This document shows positions 22,602 to 34,575 of a stretch of DNA of 64,000 nt, piece by piece (the first letter of the stretch is position 1; each line of letters begins with the position of its first letter). A program made the translations under genes and the position numbers. Below the pieces are notes generated by a model. It did no database searches, was not told where the DNA came from, and saw nothing but the letters and a program-made list of their open reading frames with translations. The stretch lies in the NCBI RefSeq assembly GCF_000340215.1, contig NW_006921534.1:620001-684000 (forward strand), given 5' to 3'. This DNA is from Pseudocercospora fijiensis CIRAD86 (taxonomy: Eukaryota; Ascomycota; Dothideomycetes; Mycosphaerellales; Mycosphaerellaceae).

Positions 22602-24261
22602 TTAGTACTTCCAATTCCGGATAGAAGCACGCACAGACCTCTCGCTATATAATATGCTATACAAACTCGATATAGGCTGCTTTACGAGGAACTATACGTA
22701 ATTACATACCTATAGTAATAGTTAAGGTTAGTAAGGAGGGCATTCTCGAGCCTACTAAGACCGTAGATTTAATATAGAAGCTATTCTAATACTAGTTTCC
22801 GTGCCCTACAAAGTAATACTATCGTAAGTAAAGCTGTAGCTCTTACTACTATAGATACTAGCTTCTATAGCCTCCGCGGAGCGGAGCTATAGATACTAGC
22901 GGAGGCATATACTATTGCTAAGTAAATACCTACTAGTTTACCTGCTAGTTTGATAGCGGCGGAGCCTCGTATCTAGTAGGTTGTCGTTGCCTCTATATAG
23001 TAAGAGCGGCTCTTTAAATACTAGCTAGATCGTTACTAATAAACTTATACCGCTTAGTAGGTATATAGACTTGTAGTTGCTATCTAGCTAGTTATATAGA
23101 AGACCTAGACCTCGCTCTACTACGGCCGTTGCTACGAGTCGATTAAGAGGCAGGGTTATTTAAGTCGTTAAGCTTAAAACCTAATAGTATACGAGTATTC
23201 GTACGCCCTACGCGACCCTAGCTACGGCTACGGTTGTTGCTACGGTTGTTACTACGATTGTTGCTACGATTGTTAGGCAAGACTGTCGGCTCTCGAGTGT
23301 ATATAACCTCGATAATCCGGCGAAGTAGTACTATAGACTTATCGATATACTAGTGCCTATCGAAGTCTTCTAGTTTAAAGTAGAAGAAGCTAGTTTCTAT
23401 TAACTTATTACATATCGTATGTTTGTATATAATACCCTATAAGCATTTGAACCGCCCTATACAGCGAGAGCGTAGTTTGCTAGGGTCCTTAATAAGCTCT
23501 TTAATCTCTTCTTATACGAGCTTATACTATTTCTTAGCTAGTTAGATAGCCGTACGGTAGATATAGCTATCAACCTACGAATACTCCGGCTTCTTATAAG
23601 AGAAGGGTATAGACAGCCGATCCTTACTAATGCGGTCCTAGATTTGTAAGGCTTTAATCTTAAACTACGGCTCCTAGTAAATTGTTAGCAAACCTAATAT
23701 ATAGACGAAGCTATAGGAACTTATAAGCTTAAGGAAGAGGGTAAGGATATTATAGCGCCTCCTAGCAAGCCATTTCTTTATCGTTAAGTAAGCGCCTTCT
23801 ACCCTCGAAGTAACTCGTTATCTATAGAATAGAAAGACCTTCTACTAAAAGCAGTAGGCAATCTTTCGCTTATAAGACTAGTATTTACGGCAAATGTAGG
23901 CCTAAAGGGTACGGAAATAAGGGTTCTTATAGTTAGAGAGATAGCGGTTCTTATCCTCGAAATTACCTTTAGTTTCTGCCTTAATATAGGCTCTAAATGC
24001 GGCTATAAATAACTCGCAATCTAGTTAGTCTTCGTAGCCTAGAAAAGCGCCTGTTTCTTCGTCGTATTTAGCTTGTTATAGTATTAGTTTACGGGCCTGT
24101 AACTGCACATTCTTAAATATATGCTAGGTACAGATTAGCGAGGGTATTATTAGATATACCTTATTAAGGGCGTTTATACAACCACGGTCTCGATTAGTAA
24201 CCTAAAGCCCTATATAAGGCAAGTCGTATATATTACAGACCTTCTTAAATGCCTCGAATAC

Positions 24262-24453
24262 CTATATAAAGCTAGCTTTATCTTCTTTGCCTATAATAGC
24301 GTATCCTAGTAGAATTGTTATACTACCGCTAGTGCCGCTAGAGATGTTAAAAAGCGGCCGATTATAGTTGTTAGTCTTATAGGTATTGTCGTAAATAAGG
24401 TACTTAGGATATAGCTTATAGAACTTGGCTATAAGGGGGTGGATTACGAGCAA
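24262..24453 (-). pseudogene. MULE transposase fragment
   Basis: This 63-codon open fragment has the central MULE transposase motif (YLIYDNTYKTN followed by NRPLFNI). The ancestral frame extended both ways but is destroyed by TAA/TAG codons typical of RIP (TGG, CAA and CAG changed). Confidence 0.75.
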
Positions 24454-25720
24454 TTTGTCGACCCTCTTTTTATTTCTAAGTGTCCTATCGAGGCCGTAAT
24501 CGTACTAGTATCCAAGCTTATCTAGGTACTAGAATAGGGCATCTATAGCGCTAAGATTACCTTGCTAGATCTTCCGGACAAGAGCGCGAGCGTTGTTAAT
24601 GTCCTTAACAGTCTGTATGCCTAAAGATAGGTTATTATTAGCAAGAAGGATAGGTAGAAGACGAAGAATATAGTAGAAGCCTGTCCGGCCGAGTTTCGGC
24701 CGGTAGACTTAGTATTCTACGATTAAAGATAGGACGACTTAACTTACAATCCACTTCCTTCTAAAGCCGCGCTAACGTACTATAAGCCGTTACGTTGCTA
24801 TCTAAGTCGTTACAGATAATCTTTATAATACGCGCGGCCCTCGCTTTACGCTAGCGGCGACGATATATCGCAAAATCGGCACTATTAGTATCTCGAAGAC
24901 CTCCTTTATAGGTATGCGAATTGCGCGACTTATCGATACGCTAACGGCCGTAAGGGTCCTTATAATCGCAGGCTCGAAGGGTAAGTAACTAAGGACACTT
25001 CTACTTACTAGACACTATCTATAGATAGACTCTAGTACCTCTCTTACGGTCCTTCGAGCGGCTATTACCTACGCTATAAACGTAGTACTTCGAGACGAAG
25101 ACATTTAACCCTTTAAACTCCGGCCGCTTAGAGACGTTACTACCTCGCATAATAATAGTATAACTATAGCTCTAAGCCTATTTATTTACCTTATCGAAGG
25201 CCTTGTCTATTAAGCGATAGACTTCCTTTAGAGGGTCGGACATCTACGCGCTAGCATCGTCTACCTCTTTTTCTTCTCTTTCTTTAGCCTCTTTAACCTC
25301 TTTAACCTCTTTAGTCCCTATAGCGGCGAGGTCTTCTTTAGCAACCTCCTCGTTACTAAAGGCCTTATTAATCTCTCTTACTAATTAAGACTAGCTTTTC
25401 TTAGCCTCCGCCGCTGCCTCCTTGTCCGTTTTAATTTCCGCTAATTCGTCTATATTTAAACCCTCGAGACTACTACCTTCTTCTTCGAAACCGCTATCGC
25501 CTAGCGTATCGCCCTTATTACTATCTCCGCTAAGATCTTAGAAGAAATCGCCTACTTCTAGATTACTAGGTTTATTACTATAGTGCTACTACTAAGACAG
25601 TATAAAAGCGAGGTTATAAGCAGATTAAGAAGACTCTATTATATAGCAATAATAATACCTAGATTTAGTCTATACTACTATTTCTACGGCTTTATAAAAA
25701 TTAGGTATAGACAAGGAAGG

Positions 25721-25725
25721 ATACG
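25721..25725. repeat. Target-site duplication ATACG (left)
   Basis: It directly abuts the left LTR and matches ATACG at 32494-32498. It sits in MULE sequence, which shows that the Gypsy insertion came after the MULE. Confidence 0.9.
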
Positions 25726-26447
25726 TGTAAGGGTTAGTAACTAAGCAGTAAGAATGTATACGAAACTTTAAACTAAACTAAAGGGAGCACTAAATCAATA
25801 TAGCTGCTATCTATATAAGACGAACTGCGAAGAAAGGAAGAAGGGTGCCTTAGAGGGAGAGCCCCTTCCTTAGTATTCCGCCCTACGGCCGTCTAGCGCG
25901 TCCGACGCATAAGCGTAAGTACGTATATCCGCTGTCTCGTAGCGCCTTTGTCTCCTAGCTAACTTACGTAGCGCGCGTATACGAACTCGTTTAACCGCTC
26001 TTAAGCAAACATGTTTCTCCTAGCTCTTCCCTGCCTTCCGGTTCCTTCCTACTACTCGGATCTATCCTACGACTCTATATGTCTCGCTTGCTGTCGTCCG
26101 TATATACGTACGCGTAGTTTAGTGTAGTTTTGTCGTTCGTATATTAATATATAACGTATTGTTCTACTATATACGGCCTCCGCGGAAGTCCCTAAGATAT
26201 TACGTTATACGGCTAAGTAGGCGGCTAACTAGGCGACCTAGGCGTACTAGGTATACTAGGCGTACTAGGCGTACTAGGCGTACTAGGCGTACTAGGCGTA
26301 CCGGGCGTACTAGGCGACCTAGGCTAACTAGGCGACCTGCTTCGCTAGGGGCCCCTACTGCTAAGGCAACTTAAATCCGATATTACTTTATAGTATAGCG
26401 GCTAGCTTATAGGACTTGTCGGTACTTTCTAGGCAGCTACTATAATA
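25726..26447 (-). repeat. Left LTR (3' LTR of the Gypsy element), 722 bp
   Basis: It is almost free of CA/TG. It contains eight 9-bp units of the GGCGTACTA type between 26240 and ~26311, against ten in the other LTR, which explains the 18-bp length difference. Confidence 0.9.
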
Positions 26448-27394
26448 GTAGCCCCCCCCTCGTTTTGCGTAGAGTTCCTACGACGCTAAAGGAGGTCCGT
26501 ATATAATAGGTGCTAGTATTCTTATCCTAGTTCGGGTCGGAGACCTTAATCTAAATTCTATTCGTACGCTTCTCGGAGAAAATGTTCTAGGACAGCTCCT
26601 TCTATTGTCGTATAGTCGGTATAGTCTCGTAGGAATTCCTCGATTGCTTCGCGGGCGAAGATAATATAGCGTAGAGGTTCCTAGGTCGTATCCTCGTCCG
26701 AGTATCCCTCCTATTATACCTCTCCCTACGGCCCGGGAGGATTGAGATTTCCGAAATTTGTATTACTAAAGCTCTATTCGATAATCGCCCGTACTATACC
26801 TAAGGCAGATTCCGGCTCGTCTTCGGCCTAATCGGTAGCCTCGGTAGCTTCCGGTATCGGCGGGATATCTTTAGGGTCCGCGATTTCTCCGGCGGTTCTT
26901 AGATTAATAACGTATTTAACCGGGTGAATATTGAGATTTTCTAGGAGATCTAGTTCGTATGCGTGTATACCGACTTTCTTTATAATCCGGAAGGGTCCTA
27001 GATTTTTCTAGTCGAGCTTTTTCGAAGGTCGGTTAGTTCTAATATATCGTAAGTCGAGGTAGACGTAATCTCCGACCTAGTAATCTAGCGCGGCGCGTCT
27101 ACGCTAATTAGTATAGTGCTCGTATACTTCTTAGGTATACCTTATCTCGTCCTAGAGCTCTTAGTAGGTCTAGGCTATTTAAAGAGCGAAGGCATCGGCG
27201 TCTCTTTCCGGATCGTTTACTAGGGGCTCTAGTTTAATCTCTATTAGTTCTATACCGGTTCGGGGGTAAAATCTAGTAGAGGTGTAGAACGGCGTAGTCT
27301 AAGTTATAGCCGACTCCTAATTGTTAATAGCAAATTTAATAGAAGGCGTCAATCTTAGCTAGTCGTTTTAGTAGTAATTATAGAAGTACCTAAT

Positions 27395-27451
27395 AATTTG
27401 CTCGATCTGCGCGTTAGCCCGTTCGGTTTGCCCGTCGGTCTACGGGTAGTA
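27395..27451 (-). pseudogene. Gypsy integrase motif
   Basis: The minus-strand reading gives YPRTDGQTERANAQIEQIIRYF in pieces. The family has HPQTDGQTERxN, and His to Tyr is a RIP-type change (CAC to TAC). It marks the integrase part of the dead polyprotein. Confidence 0.8.
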
Positions 27452-29186
27452 AGCCGTTAAAAGGCGCGCTTGAATTTTTAATCGTTCGTAGAGGCGCTTC
27501 TAGAAACGGGCAACGAAATTCGGGCCGCGATTAGATATAATTAATTTAGGTAGGCCTATATCTTTCTATACGTCCTAGTAGAAGACCTAAGCCGTATTCT
27601 TTACGGTTAGGCTGCGGGCATTTAATACCTTCTTGCGTTTCGTAAGGCGGCAAACTACGACTAGCATATTTTAAAACTAGAGGCCGTTAAAATCGGATCC
27701 TTTCGGTAGGCCTATAATAAAATCTATTAAAATGTATTGCTATAGTCGTAGAGGGACTTTAAGAGGTTTTAGTAGCCCTTGCGGCTTACGCGTGTCTGCT
27801 TTCGCCCTACGGTATACTACGTAGTTCTTAACGAATCGGTCGACGTCTCGGTATAGATTAGGCTAGTAGTACTACTTCCGGAGCTAAGACAATATCTTAG
27901 CTCGACTAAGATATACTATTCCGAGAGGGTTGTAAGCAGAACGTATAATCTAGTCGCGTAAATCTTCGAAGTCCGGGACGTAGAGGGTATTTCTAAATAT
28001 TGTACGGGGTACTCGCGGTAGAGTTCTACGGAGCTCGTACTCCGAGAGAGAAACGTTCTCGTATAACCGCTCCTCGTTCTATAAAGCTTAAATTAGACCT
28101 TTAGTAAAAGCGTCTTCGGCGTATACTATCGTAAGCTACTATTCGAGCTAAGTAGGTTCGAGGAGGTCCTATACTTCCTCTTCGCTTTCCTAGTCGCTAT
28201 CTAAGCTTTCTAAACTCGTATCTTCGTCGTCTAAGCTATCGTCGTCTCCGAGAAAGGTAGGAGCGGCTATTAGTATAAAGGATGCTACGAGAGGCTCTAG
28301 GCTAGTAAAGTCGCCTCCGAGGAGCTCGTATAGTTCCTAGCTAAGGTTATACTCCTTAAGGATAGACTGTTCTTTACGCTACGGACCTCGATCTAAAGGC
28401 GAGTCTCTGTTACGCCTCGTAAGTACGTCGGCCTATAAGTTTACTTTACCGGGCGTATACTAAATAACGAAGTTAAACCGGGAAAGAAACTTACTCTAGC
28501 GTACCTGCCTACGGCTAAGGATTTTGCTCTTAAGAAAGTAGATAAGGTTCTTATAATCCGAGCTAACCTAGATCGGTAACTTAGAACCTTCGAGTTCCGG
28601 ACGCTATTCTTCGAAAGCCTTAACGATTGCGAGGAGCTCCTTATCGTAGATATCGTAATTGTATTCCGCGGAGGACATTTTCTTAGAGAGGTAGGCTACG
28701 GGCAGCTACGTATCTTCCGGGGTCGTTCGTTAAAGGAGAACAGCGCTAGTTATACCGTCGGAAGTATCGGTTTCTAGGCGCGTTTCTTTATTAAAGTCGA
28801 AGTACTATAGGATCGGTACGGTCGTAAAACTTTGCTATAACTAGTCGAAGGCTTCTTAATAGGCCGGTAACTATTCAAATTTGACGTCTTTCCGCGTAAG
28901 TGCTATAAGTAGACGGGCGATTCCGCTAAAATTCCGTATAAATCTCCGGTAGAAGTTAGCAAAACCGAGGAAGCCCTAGACTTCTTTTACGTTTCGTAGT
29001 ACTCCCTAGTTTAGAACGGCTTCGATCTTGCTAGGATCTATTCGAATATCTTCTAAAGAGACAATAAGGCCGAGGAATTTTACCTCTTACTTATAGAATT
29101 CGCACTTATCGATATCGATATATAGTCCGGCTTCTACGAGTTTCTTAAGTACCTTTTCGATATATTCGTAGTATTCCGCTTTCGTT

Positions 29187-29545
29187 TTACTATAAATTAG
29201 GATGTCGTCTATATACGCCGAGACGAAGGCGTCTAGGAATTCTTTAAGCGTATCGTTAATATATAATTAGAACGTACTAGGTCCGTTATAGAGCCCGAAC
29301 GGCAAGACTAGGTATTCAAAAAGGCCGTAACGGGTTCGGAAGGCTATTAACTATTCGTCTCCCTCGGCAATATAGATCGCGTTAAAGGCGGCGATTACGT
29401 CGAGCTTAGTAAACTAGCGAGCCTTTGAAAGGCGTTCGAGCGTTTCGTTTACGAGAGGGATTAGGTAGCGGTTCTTTTTCGTTAACGCGTTAAGGCCCCG
29501 GTAGTCTACGTAGAAACGGAGACCTCCGCCGGGTTTCCGGGCAAA
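29187..29545 (-). pseudogene. Gypsy reverse transcriptase core
   Basis: Two diagnostic motifs are readable on the minus strand: [19 protein letters not shown] and AYIDDILIYSKT (the YxDD active site). They are spaced as in Ty3/Gypsy reverse transcriptases. Confidence 0.85.
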
Positions 29546-31753
29546 TATAACTAGTACGGCTACTTCGGAGGAACTAGGGCGGATAAAGCCTTTTTATAGG
29601 TTGTCTTCTAGGTATTTCTTTAGTACGAGGAGCTTATCTCGAGATATCGAGTAGAGAGGGCCGTACGGCGGCGGCTTGCCGTCGATTAGCTCGATTTTAT
29701 AGTCGATACCTAGCCGGTACGGTAGTAGGATATCGGCGTTCTTCTTCGAAAACTAGTAGAGTCGGTGCTAATACTCCTTCGGTAGTTTCGTTCTTAGATC
29801 CGTTAGTTCTTCGTCGAACTTTCGGATAGCCTTCTCGATATCCTATATTATTATAGCGAAGATCTAAGTGCGTTTATCGCGGGCAAGACGCGAGAAGGCA
29901 GCCGCGCTAATAGCGAATATAGTACGATCTCGGGGAGTATCGGAGGTAGAACTAGATTCGTTAAAGTAGTACTTAGCGTAATGCTTACTCGTAAAGGATA
30001 GAGATTCGGAGGCCTAATCGATAACCGGGTTGTACTTTTTAAGCTAAGGAAGACTAAGAATAACGGGGTAAGTCTTCGGGAGTTTCGTAAGGAAAAACAT
30101 AATATATTCGGTATACGGGCCGATAGTAATAGATAAGTAGTAGATCTAGGTTACCTTGCTAGCGGCCGTAGTCGTACCGTTAAACATTTCTAACTCCCGA
30201 GCGTACGTAAGGTCTTAGAACGTTAAGCCGAGCTCTCTCGTATAGTCGTAATCTATAAACGAGTAGCCGGTTGCGCCGTTGTTAATAAGAGCTATAGTTT
30301 TTAATAATTTCTTTTAATTTCCTATTAACGTTTCTACTACGAAAGGCTAGTAGACTAACTCTTTCTCTATAGCCGAGCTAGAGAAAGGGAAGGTAGCAGT
30401 AGATACTCTTAGTTTTAGAACGAATAAACCTTATAAGCGACTATATATAAGGTTCAAGCTTTTCCCTAGCCGCTCGGAGTAGCGCTAGCCGGTAAAGGCG
30501 TATCTAGAGTCGTAATATTCGCGGCGGCGACTCGCTATATCGTTAGCGTATTTAGCCGGCCGACGAGAGACGGGTAGAGGCGAGTAATATATCCTTTTAC
30601 TCCGTAGTAGATATATTCTCCTATCGTACGGCGACGCTACTTCTCTTCTTCCGAAAGCTTACTATTTACTAGGGGCGCGCGTAGACGGGCGCCGAGCGAG
30701 GCAGCGCTTAAATCTATCGGATCGGCGGCAGGCTAGGCGCCTAGCGGTATTAGGGCTATAGCCGGAGCTAGTGCTAAAGCCGGCGTCTAAGCTGTCTATA
30801 ACTTCGACGGTAGCGTAGCGAACAGCGACGTAAAGCGACCGGTATTCGTATAGGCGCCTCCGCGGTTAGCGATAATTTTCGCGAAGTTTCGAGTCGTATT
30901 ATCGATACGCGTAAGCAAGGCGTATAGTTCGGTAATGTTTAGATTCTCTATATTCTTATCGCGGACTTATAGTATTATTTCTTCGCTAAGGCCGCGTACT
31001 AAGATCTACTTAGCGACGTCCGGGGGGTATTCGGCGTACCTAATCTTATATTAGAAGGCGGTATAGTACTCTTAGTAGGTCTTATTTGCTTGCTTAAGTT
31101 TGTCTAAGTTTAGGCGCGTAGTTTGCTTACGGTCGGGGTCGCCGAAACTAGCGTCGAGGGCCTTCTAGATAGTAGCTGTTATAGTTGTTTCTACATTTTC
31201 TAAGAGGCTGCGGTAGGAATCGAGGGCGGAGCTACTAAGCAGAGAAAATATAAATCCGGTCTTTAAAGCTTTAGTCGGATAGTAGTCGGCGTTAGCGAGA
31301 AAGCGGATCTTAACCTATATCTTAAATTCTTCGTACACTTTACACTTACCGGTAAAGCGTTCGGGGTCGCTTAGCTTCTTACTCTTATTTAAAGTAGGTA
31401 TAAATAGGTAAGAAGCGGGTACCGCGGCGCCTAGGCGAGTAGAGGCGAGCTACGACTAGAGACGGCCTACCTCGTCTTCTTTTTCCGCGATAGAAGCATT
31501 CGCGTCGCTAAGAGCCGTACTAAGGCTAGTACGGGAGACTAAGAGGAAACGAGTAGTATCTTTATAAGCCTTAAGTAGGTTAACGAGCAGTTCCGGGTCG
31601 GTAGCGTAGGCGTAATCTAGCTATTCGCGCGTAGCGGGGATTTTATTCTATACTAAGCTTAAAAAATCGGGTACGTCGTTAGGTCTTGTATTTTAAATCT
31701 ATTCGTCGGGCGTGTCTATCTTAATAGCGTTTTTTTTTTAAGGCAGTTCGTAA

Positions 31754-32493
31754 TATAAGGGTTAGTAACTAAGTAGTAAGAATATATACGAAACTTTAAA
31801 CTAAACTAAAGGGAGCACTAAATTAATATAGCTACTATCTATATAAGACGAACTACGAAGAAAGGAAGAAGGATACCTTAGAGGGAGAGCCCCTTCCTTA
31901 GTATTCCGCCCTACGGCCGTCTAGCGCGTCCGACGCCTAAGCGTAAGTACGTATATCCGCTGTCTCGTAGCGCCTTTGTCTCCTAGCTAACTTGCGTAAC
32001 GCGCGTATACGAACTCGTTTAACCGCTCTTAAGCAAACATGTTTCTCCTAGCTCTTCCCTACCTTCCGGTTTCTTCCTACTACTCGGATCTGTCCTACGA
32101 CTCTATATATCTCGCTTACTATCGTCCGTATATATATACGCGTAGTTTAGTACAGTCCCGTCGTTTGTATATTAATATATAACGTATTGTTCTACTATAT
32201 ACGGCCTCCGCGGGAGTCTCTAAGATATTACGTTATATAGCTAAGTAGGCGGCTAACTAGGCGACCTAGGCGTACTAGGCGTACTAGGCGTACTAGGCGT
32301 ACTAGGCGTACTAGGCGTACTAGGCGTACTAGGCGTACTAGGCGTACCGAGCGTACTAGGCGACCTGGGCTAACTAGGCGACCTGCTTCGCTAGGGGCCC
32401 CTGCTGCTAAGGCAACTCAAATCCGACATTACTTTATAGCATGGCGGCTGGCTTGTAGGACTTGTCGGTGCTTTCTGGGCAGCCACTATGACA
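31754..32493 (-). repeat. Right LTR (5' LTR of the Gypsy element), 740 bp, partly spared by RIP
   Basis: It aligns along its full length with the left LTR. From about 32390 to its end CA and TG reappear (GCATGGCGGCTGGCTTGTAGG against GTATAGCGGCTAGCTTATAGG in the left copy), so this end kept the ancestral sequence. It has ten 9-bp GGCGTACTA-type units at ~32269-32358. Confidence 0.92.
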
Positions 32494-32498
32494 ATACG
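32494..32498. repeat. Target-site duplication ATACG (right)
   Basis: It follows the last base of the right LTR and matches 25721-25725. Confidence 0.9.
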
Positions 32499-32631
32499 CG
32501 CCCGGGACGCGTTCCCGGCTAAACCCGCTATCTACACTGTCAAAAGCACTATTCTAGGGACGGCATCCCCCCTAGGTAGCAAAGGGTAGCAATGGACACC
32601 TAGCCGATTGGCAATGGACACCTAGCATTTC

Positions 32632-33440
32632 AAATCATGATTTCGAATCTTCGAGACCAGGCTGACGCTTATCTACGATTGGTCAATAATTAGGAAGTAG
32701 GTGCGGCTCGGAGGTGGTGTCGACATCACACCATCTGAGCTTCGTAACGCTGAGATTAACACCGCCTGGCATGCTTACGAGCGAACACCGGTGCACAATG
32801 CTGCGTTCCTCGTGAGATAGATTATCATGAGCTACAGCTGATCACGCTGAAACCAAGACGGTGCCGTCGGCAACGGCGCCAATTTTATTCTAGAAGCCGC
32901 CGCGAAGGTCCGTGACCGCCGTTAGCAAAATCGCATTTCCTTTCCTTGGCTTGGCTTGCGACCTCCTCGAGTCCTCGGCGTGCAAATAATGACCCATTAC
33001 GGTACGTTATGTGACGCCGTGACGACGCGGGAGCCGGTACCAGCTCTTATCGCTCATAAGTCGCCTTTCACCCAGGCAAAATTGGAAGCAGAGCGATACC
33101 CCGCGAGAGGTTCATCGATTGAGCGTGCATCGGTGGGAGACGAGAAACCAAGATCTTGCCGATGCCGATCGAGGGACCACAGACTGGTCGGGCGACGGTC
33201 ACGTCGACGTTGTGCAACGGCAAAGGAGCCGTAATTGCTTGCAATGCCGAGTGATACTTTCTTCTTCACACGGCCCAGACATGATGAGCCACGTTGGAAG
33301 GCCACGTCATGGTATGATGACCGTTGAGATAACCACCTCTCGTAGATCATCACAAGAGCTCGAAGGGCCGCGTGTGTGCTTGAATGCAGTATCAATGCCA
33401 AGCGCCAAGACGATCAGTCTTACAGCGAGAGATTTCTGCC
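32632..33440. other. Intergenic after the transposon
   Basis: The composition returns to normal at once (CA and TG common). Short frames exist on both strands without recognisable motifs. No supported gene. Confidence 0.5.
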
Positions 33441-34397
33441 TCATCGCCCGCGACTTGCCAGCCAACCGGTTGTCAAACTCCCTCGTTCGCCCATAGCGCT
33501 TCGCCAGTCAATGTTGAGCTGCCCGAGAGGAATTCTGCTCGTAGTCTCTTCAGGGATCTCATTTTCCTTGAGCAAGAACATGATTTGTTCAATATCCTGG
33601 GGCTTAAGCACCGTGGCCTCTCTATCCTTTGTCCCATTCACGCCAGTGCTCAAAATCCCTTCTCTTTCCTTCAGCCACACCCTTTCCAAAACCACGCTCG
33701 CATCGCCGACATTCTCCAGTTGGGCTTCTAAGACCCACTGCCTCGGAGAATTCTTTTCGCGGATCTTGCGCTCAGTCACCTTGGATCGAACTGCAAGCAA
33801 CTGCTGCGAGACAAATTGGTACAGCTTTCTGAATGTTCGTGCGCGACCGGCACTTGCAGCAGAGCCATCGCTCCCGATCAATGTCTCCGTATAGCTCACG
33901 GTCACAGCGAGGACATGCGGGCCTTCATCTTTCAATTCGTGTCTCAATGTCCGTTGCAGTGTCGCACCAGGCTTGAGATTCTCTTCATCTTGATCCGCCT
34001 CCGCAGCATTCTCCAAATTCAACGAAATTCCCTCTTGCCGACTAGGCGTTTGCAGCTCTGCCGTGATCTTGACACCGCTTACGCTCTTTCTCTGGTTGCT
34101 GTCGGGCGATAGCTCGTTGTTGACACACAGCGTGCACGTAAAGGTCTCGCCGACGTATGCCGCGCCGAAAGCAGAAGGTAGAGTCAGGAGCGGAGTGAGA
34201 GGAAATGTTGTAGAGTCGTTTTCTCCCTTCGGATGTGCGAGCGATGCCGTGGGATGTATGTCAAGGCCATCGCCAAAGTTCGTCTGAGGAAGTGGGGTCT
34301 GGGTTGCAAGAGACGGTCGGGAAAGGCGTAGGACTTTTAGCGAGAGACTGTGCGGTCCAGATGCAGTTCCAGATCGGGCACGCGTATGTGAAGCCAT
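33441..34397 (-). CDS. TRAPP complex subunit 13 (TRAPPC13, DUF974)
   Basis: The start at 34397 gives MASHTRARSG, just before the conserved HSLSLKVLRLSRPSL. The frame is open 38 codons further up but without family resemblance. The protein has 318 residues and no intron. Family landmarks in order are the N-terminal beta-strand LKVLRL, AAYVGETFTCTLCVNN near 100-115, the middle RTLRHELKDEGPHVLAVTVSYTE, FRKLYQFVSQQ, and GQLNIDWRSAMGERGSLTTGWL close to the C-terminus, as in metazoan TRAPPC13, which extends beyond this point. TRAPP complexes tether vesicles and activate Rab GTPases at the Golgi and in autophagy. It is divergent from the SET gene, with 178 bp between start codons. Confidence 0.9.
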   Translation of the reverse strand: MASHTRARSGTASGPHSLSLKVLRLSRPSLATQTPLPQTNFGDGLDIHPTASLAHPKGENDSTTFPLTPLLTLPSAFGAAYVGETFTCTLCVNNELSPDSNQRKSVSGVKITAELQTPSRQEGISLNLENAAEADQDEENLKPGATLQRTLRHELKDEGPHVLAVTVSYTETLIGSDGSAASAGRARTFRKLYQFVSQQLLAVRSKVTERKIREKNSPRQWVLEAQLENVGDASVVLERVWLKEREGILSTGVNGTKDREATVLKPQDIEQIMFLLKENEIPEETTSRIPLGQLNIDWRSAMGERGSLTTGWLASRGR

Positions 34398-34575
34398 CGC
34401 AGAAGCTACATGTTGTTTGTCGTGGTGACGTTGGAGCGATGGAGCTGGAGCTGGGGTCGAGAATCCTTCTGCAAATTTAACGTTAACGACGACTGACAAC
34501 GCAACGTGCAAAATGTGTTTCTTCGGTCTGTCATATTTACCTTGAACAGAACCCTACCTTTCAAGATCGTGAGCA

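Larger units (their letters stand above)
25726..32493 (-). mobile_element. Full-length Ty3/Gypsy LTR retrotransposon, RIP-inactivated
   Basis: The two LTRs (25726-26447 and 31754-32493) are direct copies, starting TG...CA in the unmutated reading (TGTAAGG...CTATGACA on the plus strand). ATACG is duplicated at 25721-25725 and 32494-32498. The element is on the minus strand: a purine-rich tract (GAGGGGGGGGCT) lies just inside the left LTR. Reverse transcriptase motifs ([20 protein letters not shown] near 29460-29545, with Cys changed to Tyr; AYIDDILIYSKT near 29187-29220) precede the integrase motif (YPRTDGQTERANAQIEQ near 27395-27451). This order, RT before integrase, defines Ty3/Gypsy. All frames carry RIP stops, so it is inactive. 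The primer-binding site could not be identified. Confidence 0.93.
22554..32631 (-). mobile_element. Mutator-like (MULE) DNA transposon, RIP-degraded, split by a Gypsy element
   Basis: Terminal inverted repeats of about 48 bp (22554-22601 and 32584-32631) match at 44 of 48 positions; three of the four differences are the RIP type in the left copy. Each repeat holds the motif CTAGGTGTCCATTGC twice. Without the nested retrotransposon the element is about 3.3 kb. On the minus strand, 24453-24262 still encodes a MULE transposase fragment (FYKLYPKYLIYDNTYKTN, then NRPLFNI and GYAIIG). Elsewhere the frames are broken by RIP stops. No clean target duplication is visible; the best 9-bp comparison (GAAATCGGG/CAAATCATG) agrees at only six positions. 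Assignment rests on the transposase fragment and inverted repeats. Confidence 0.8.

Noticed and set aside
26240..26311. Regular 9-bp units that might suggest a CRISPR-like array
   Set aside because: Head-to-tail units without spacers, inside an LTR of a eukaryotic retrotransposon.
26159..26374. 71-codon Arg/Thr-repeat frame
   Set aside because: It is a translation of the 9-bp minisatellite in the left LTR.
33119..33496. 125-codon plus-strand frame
   Set aside because: Lacks motifs and its end overlaps the antisense of TRAPPC13.
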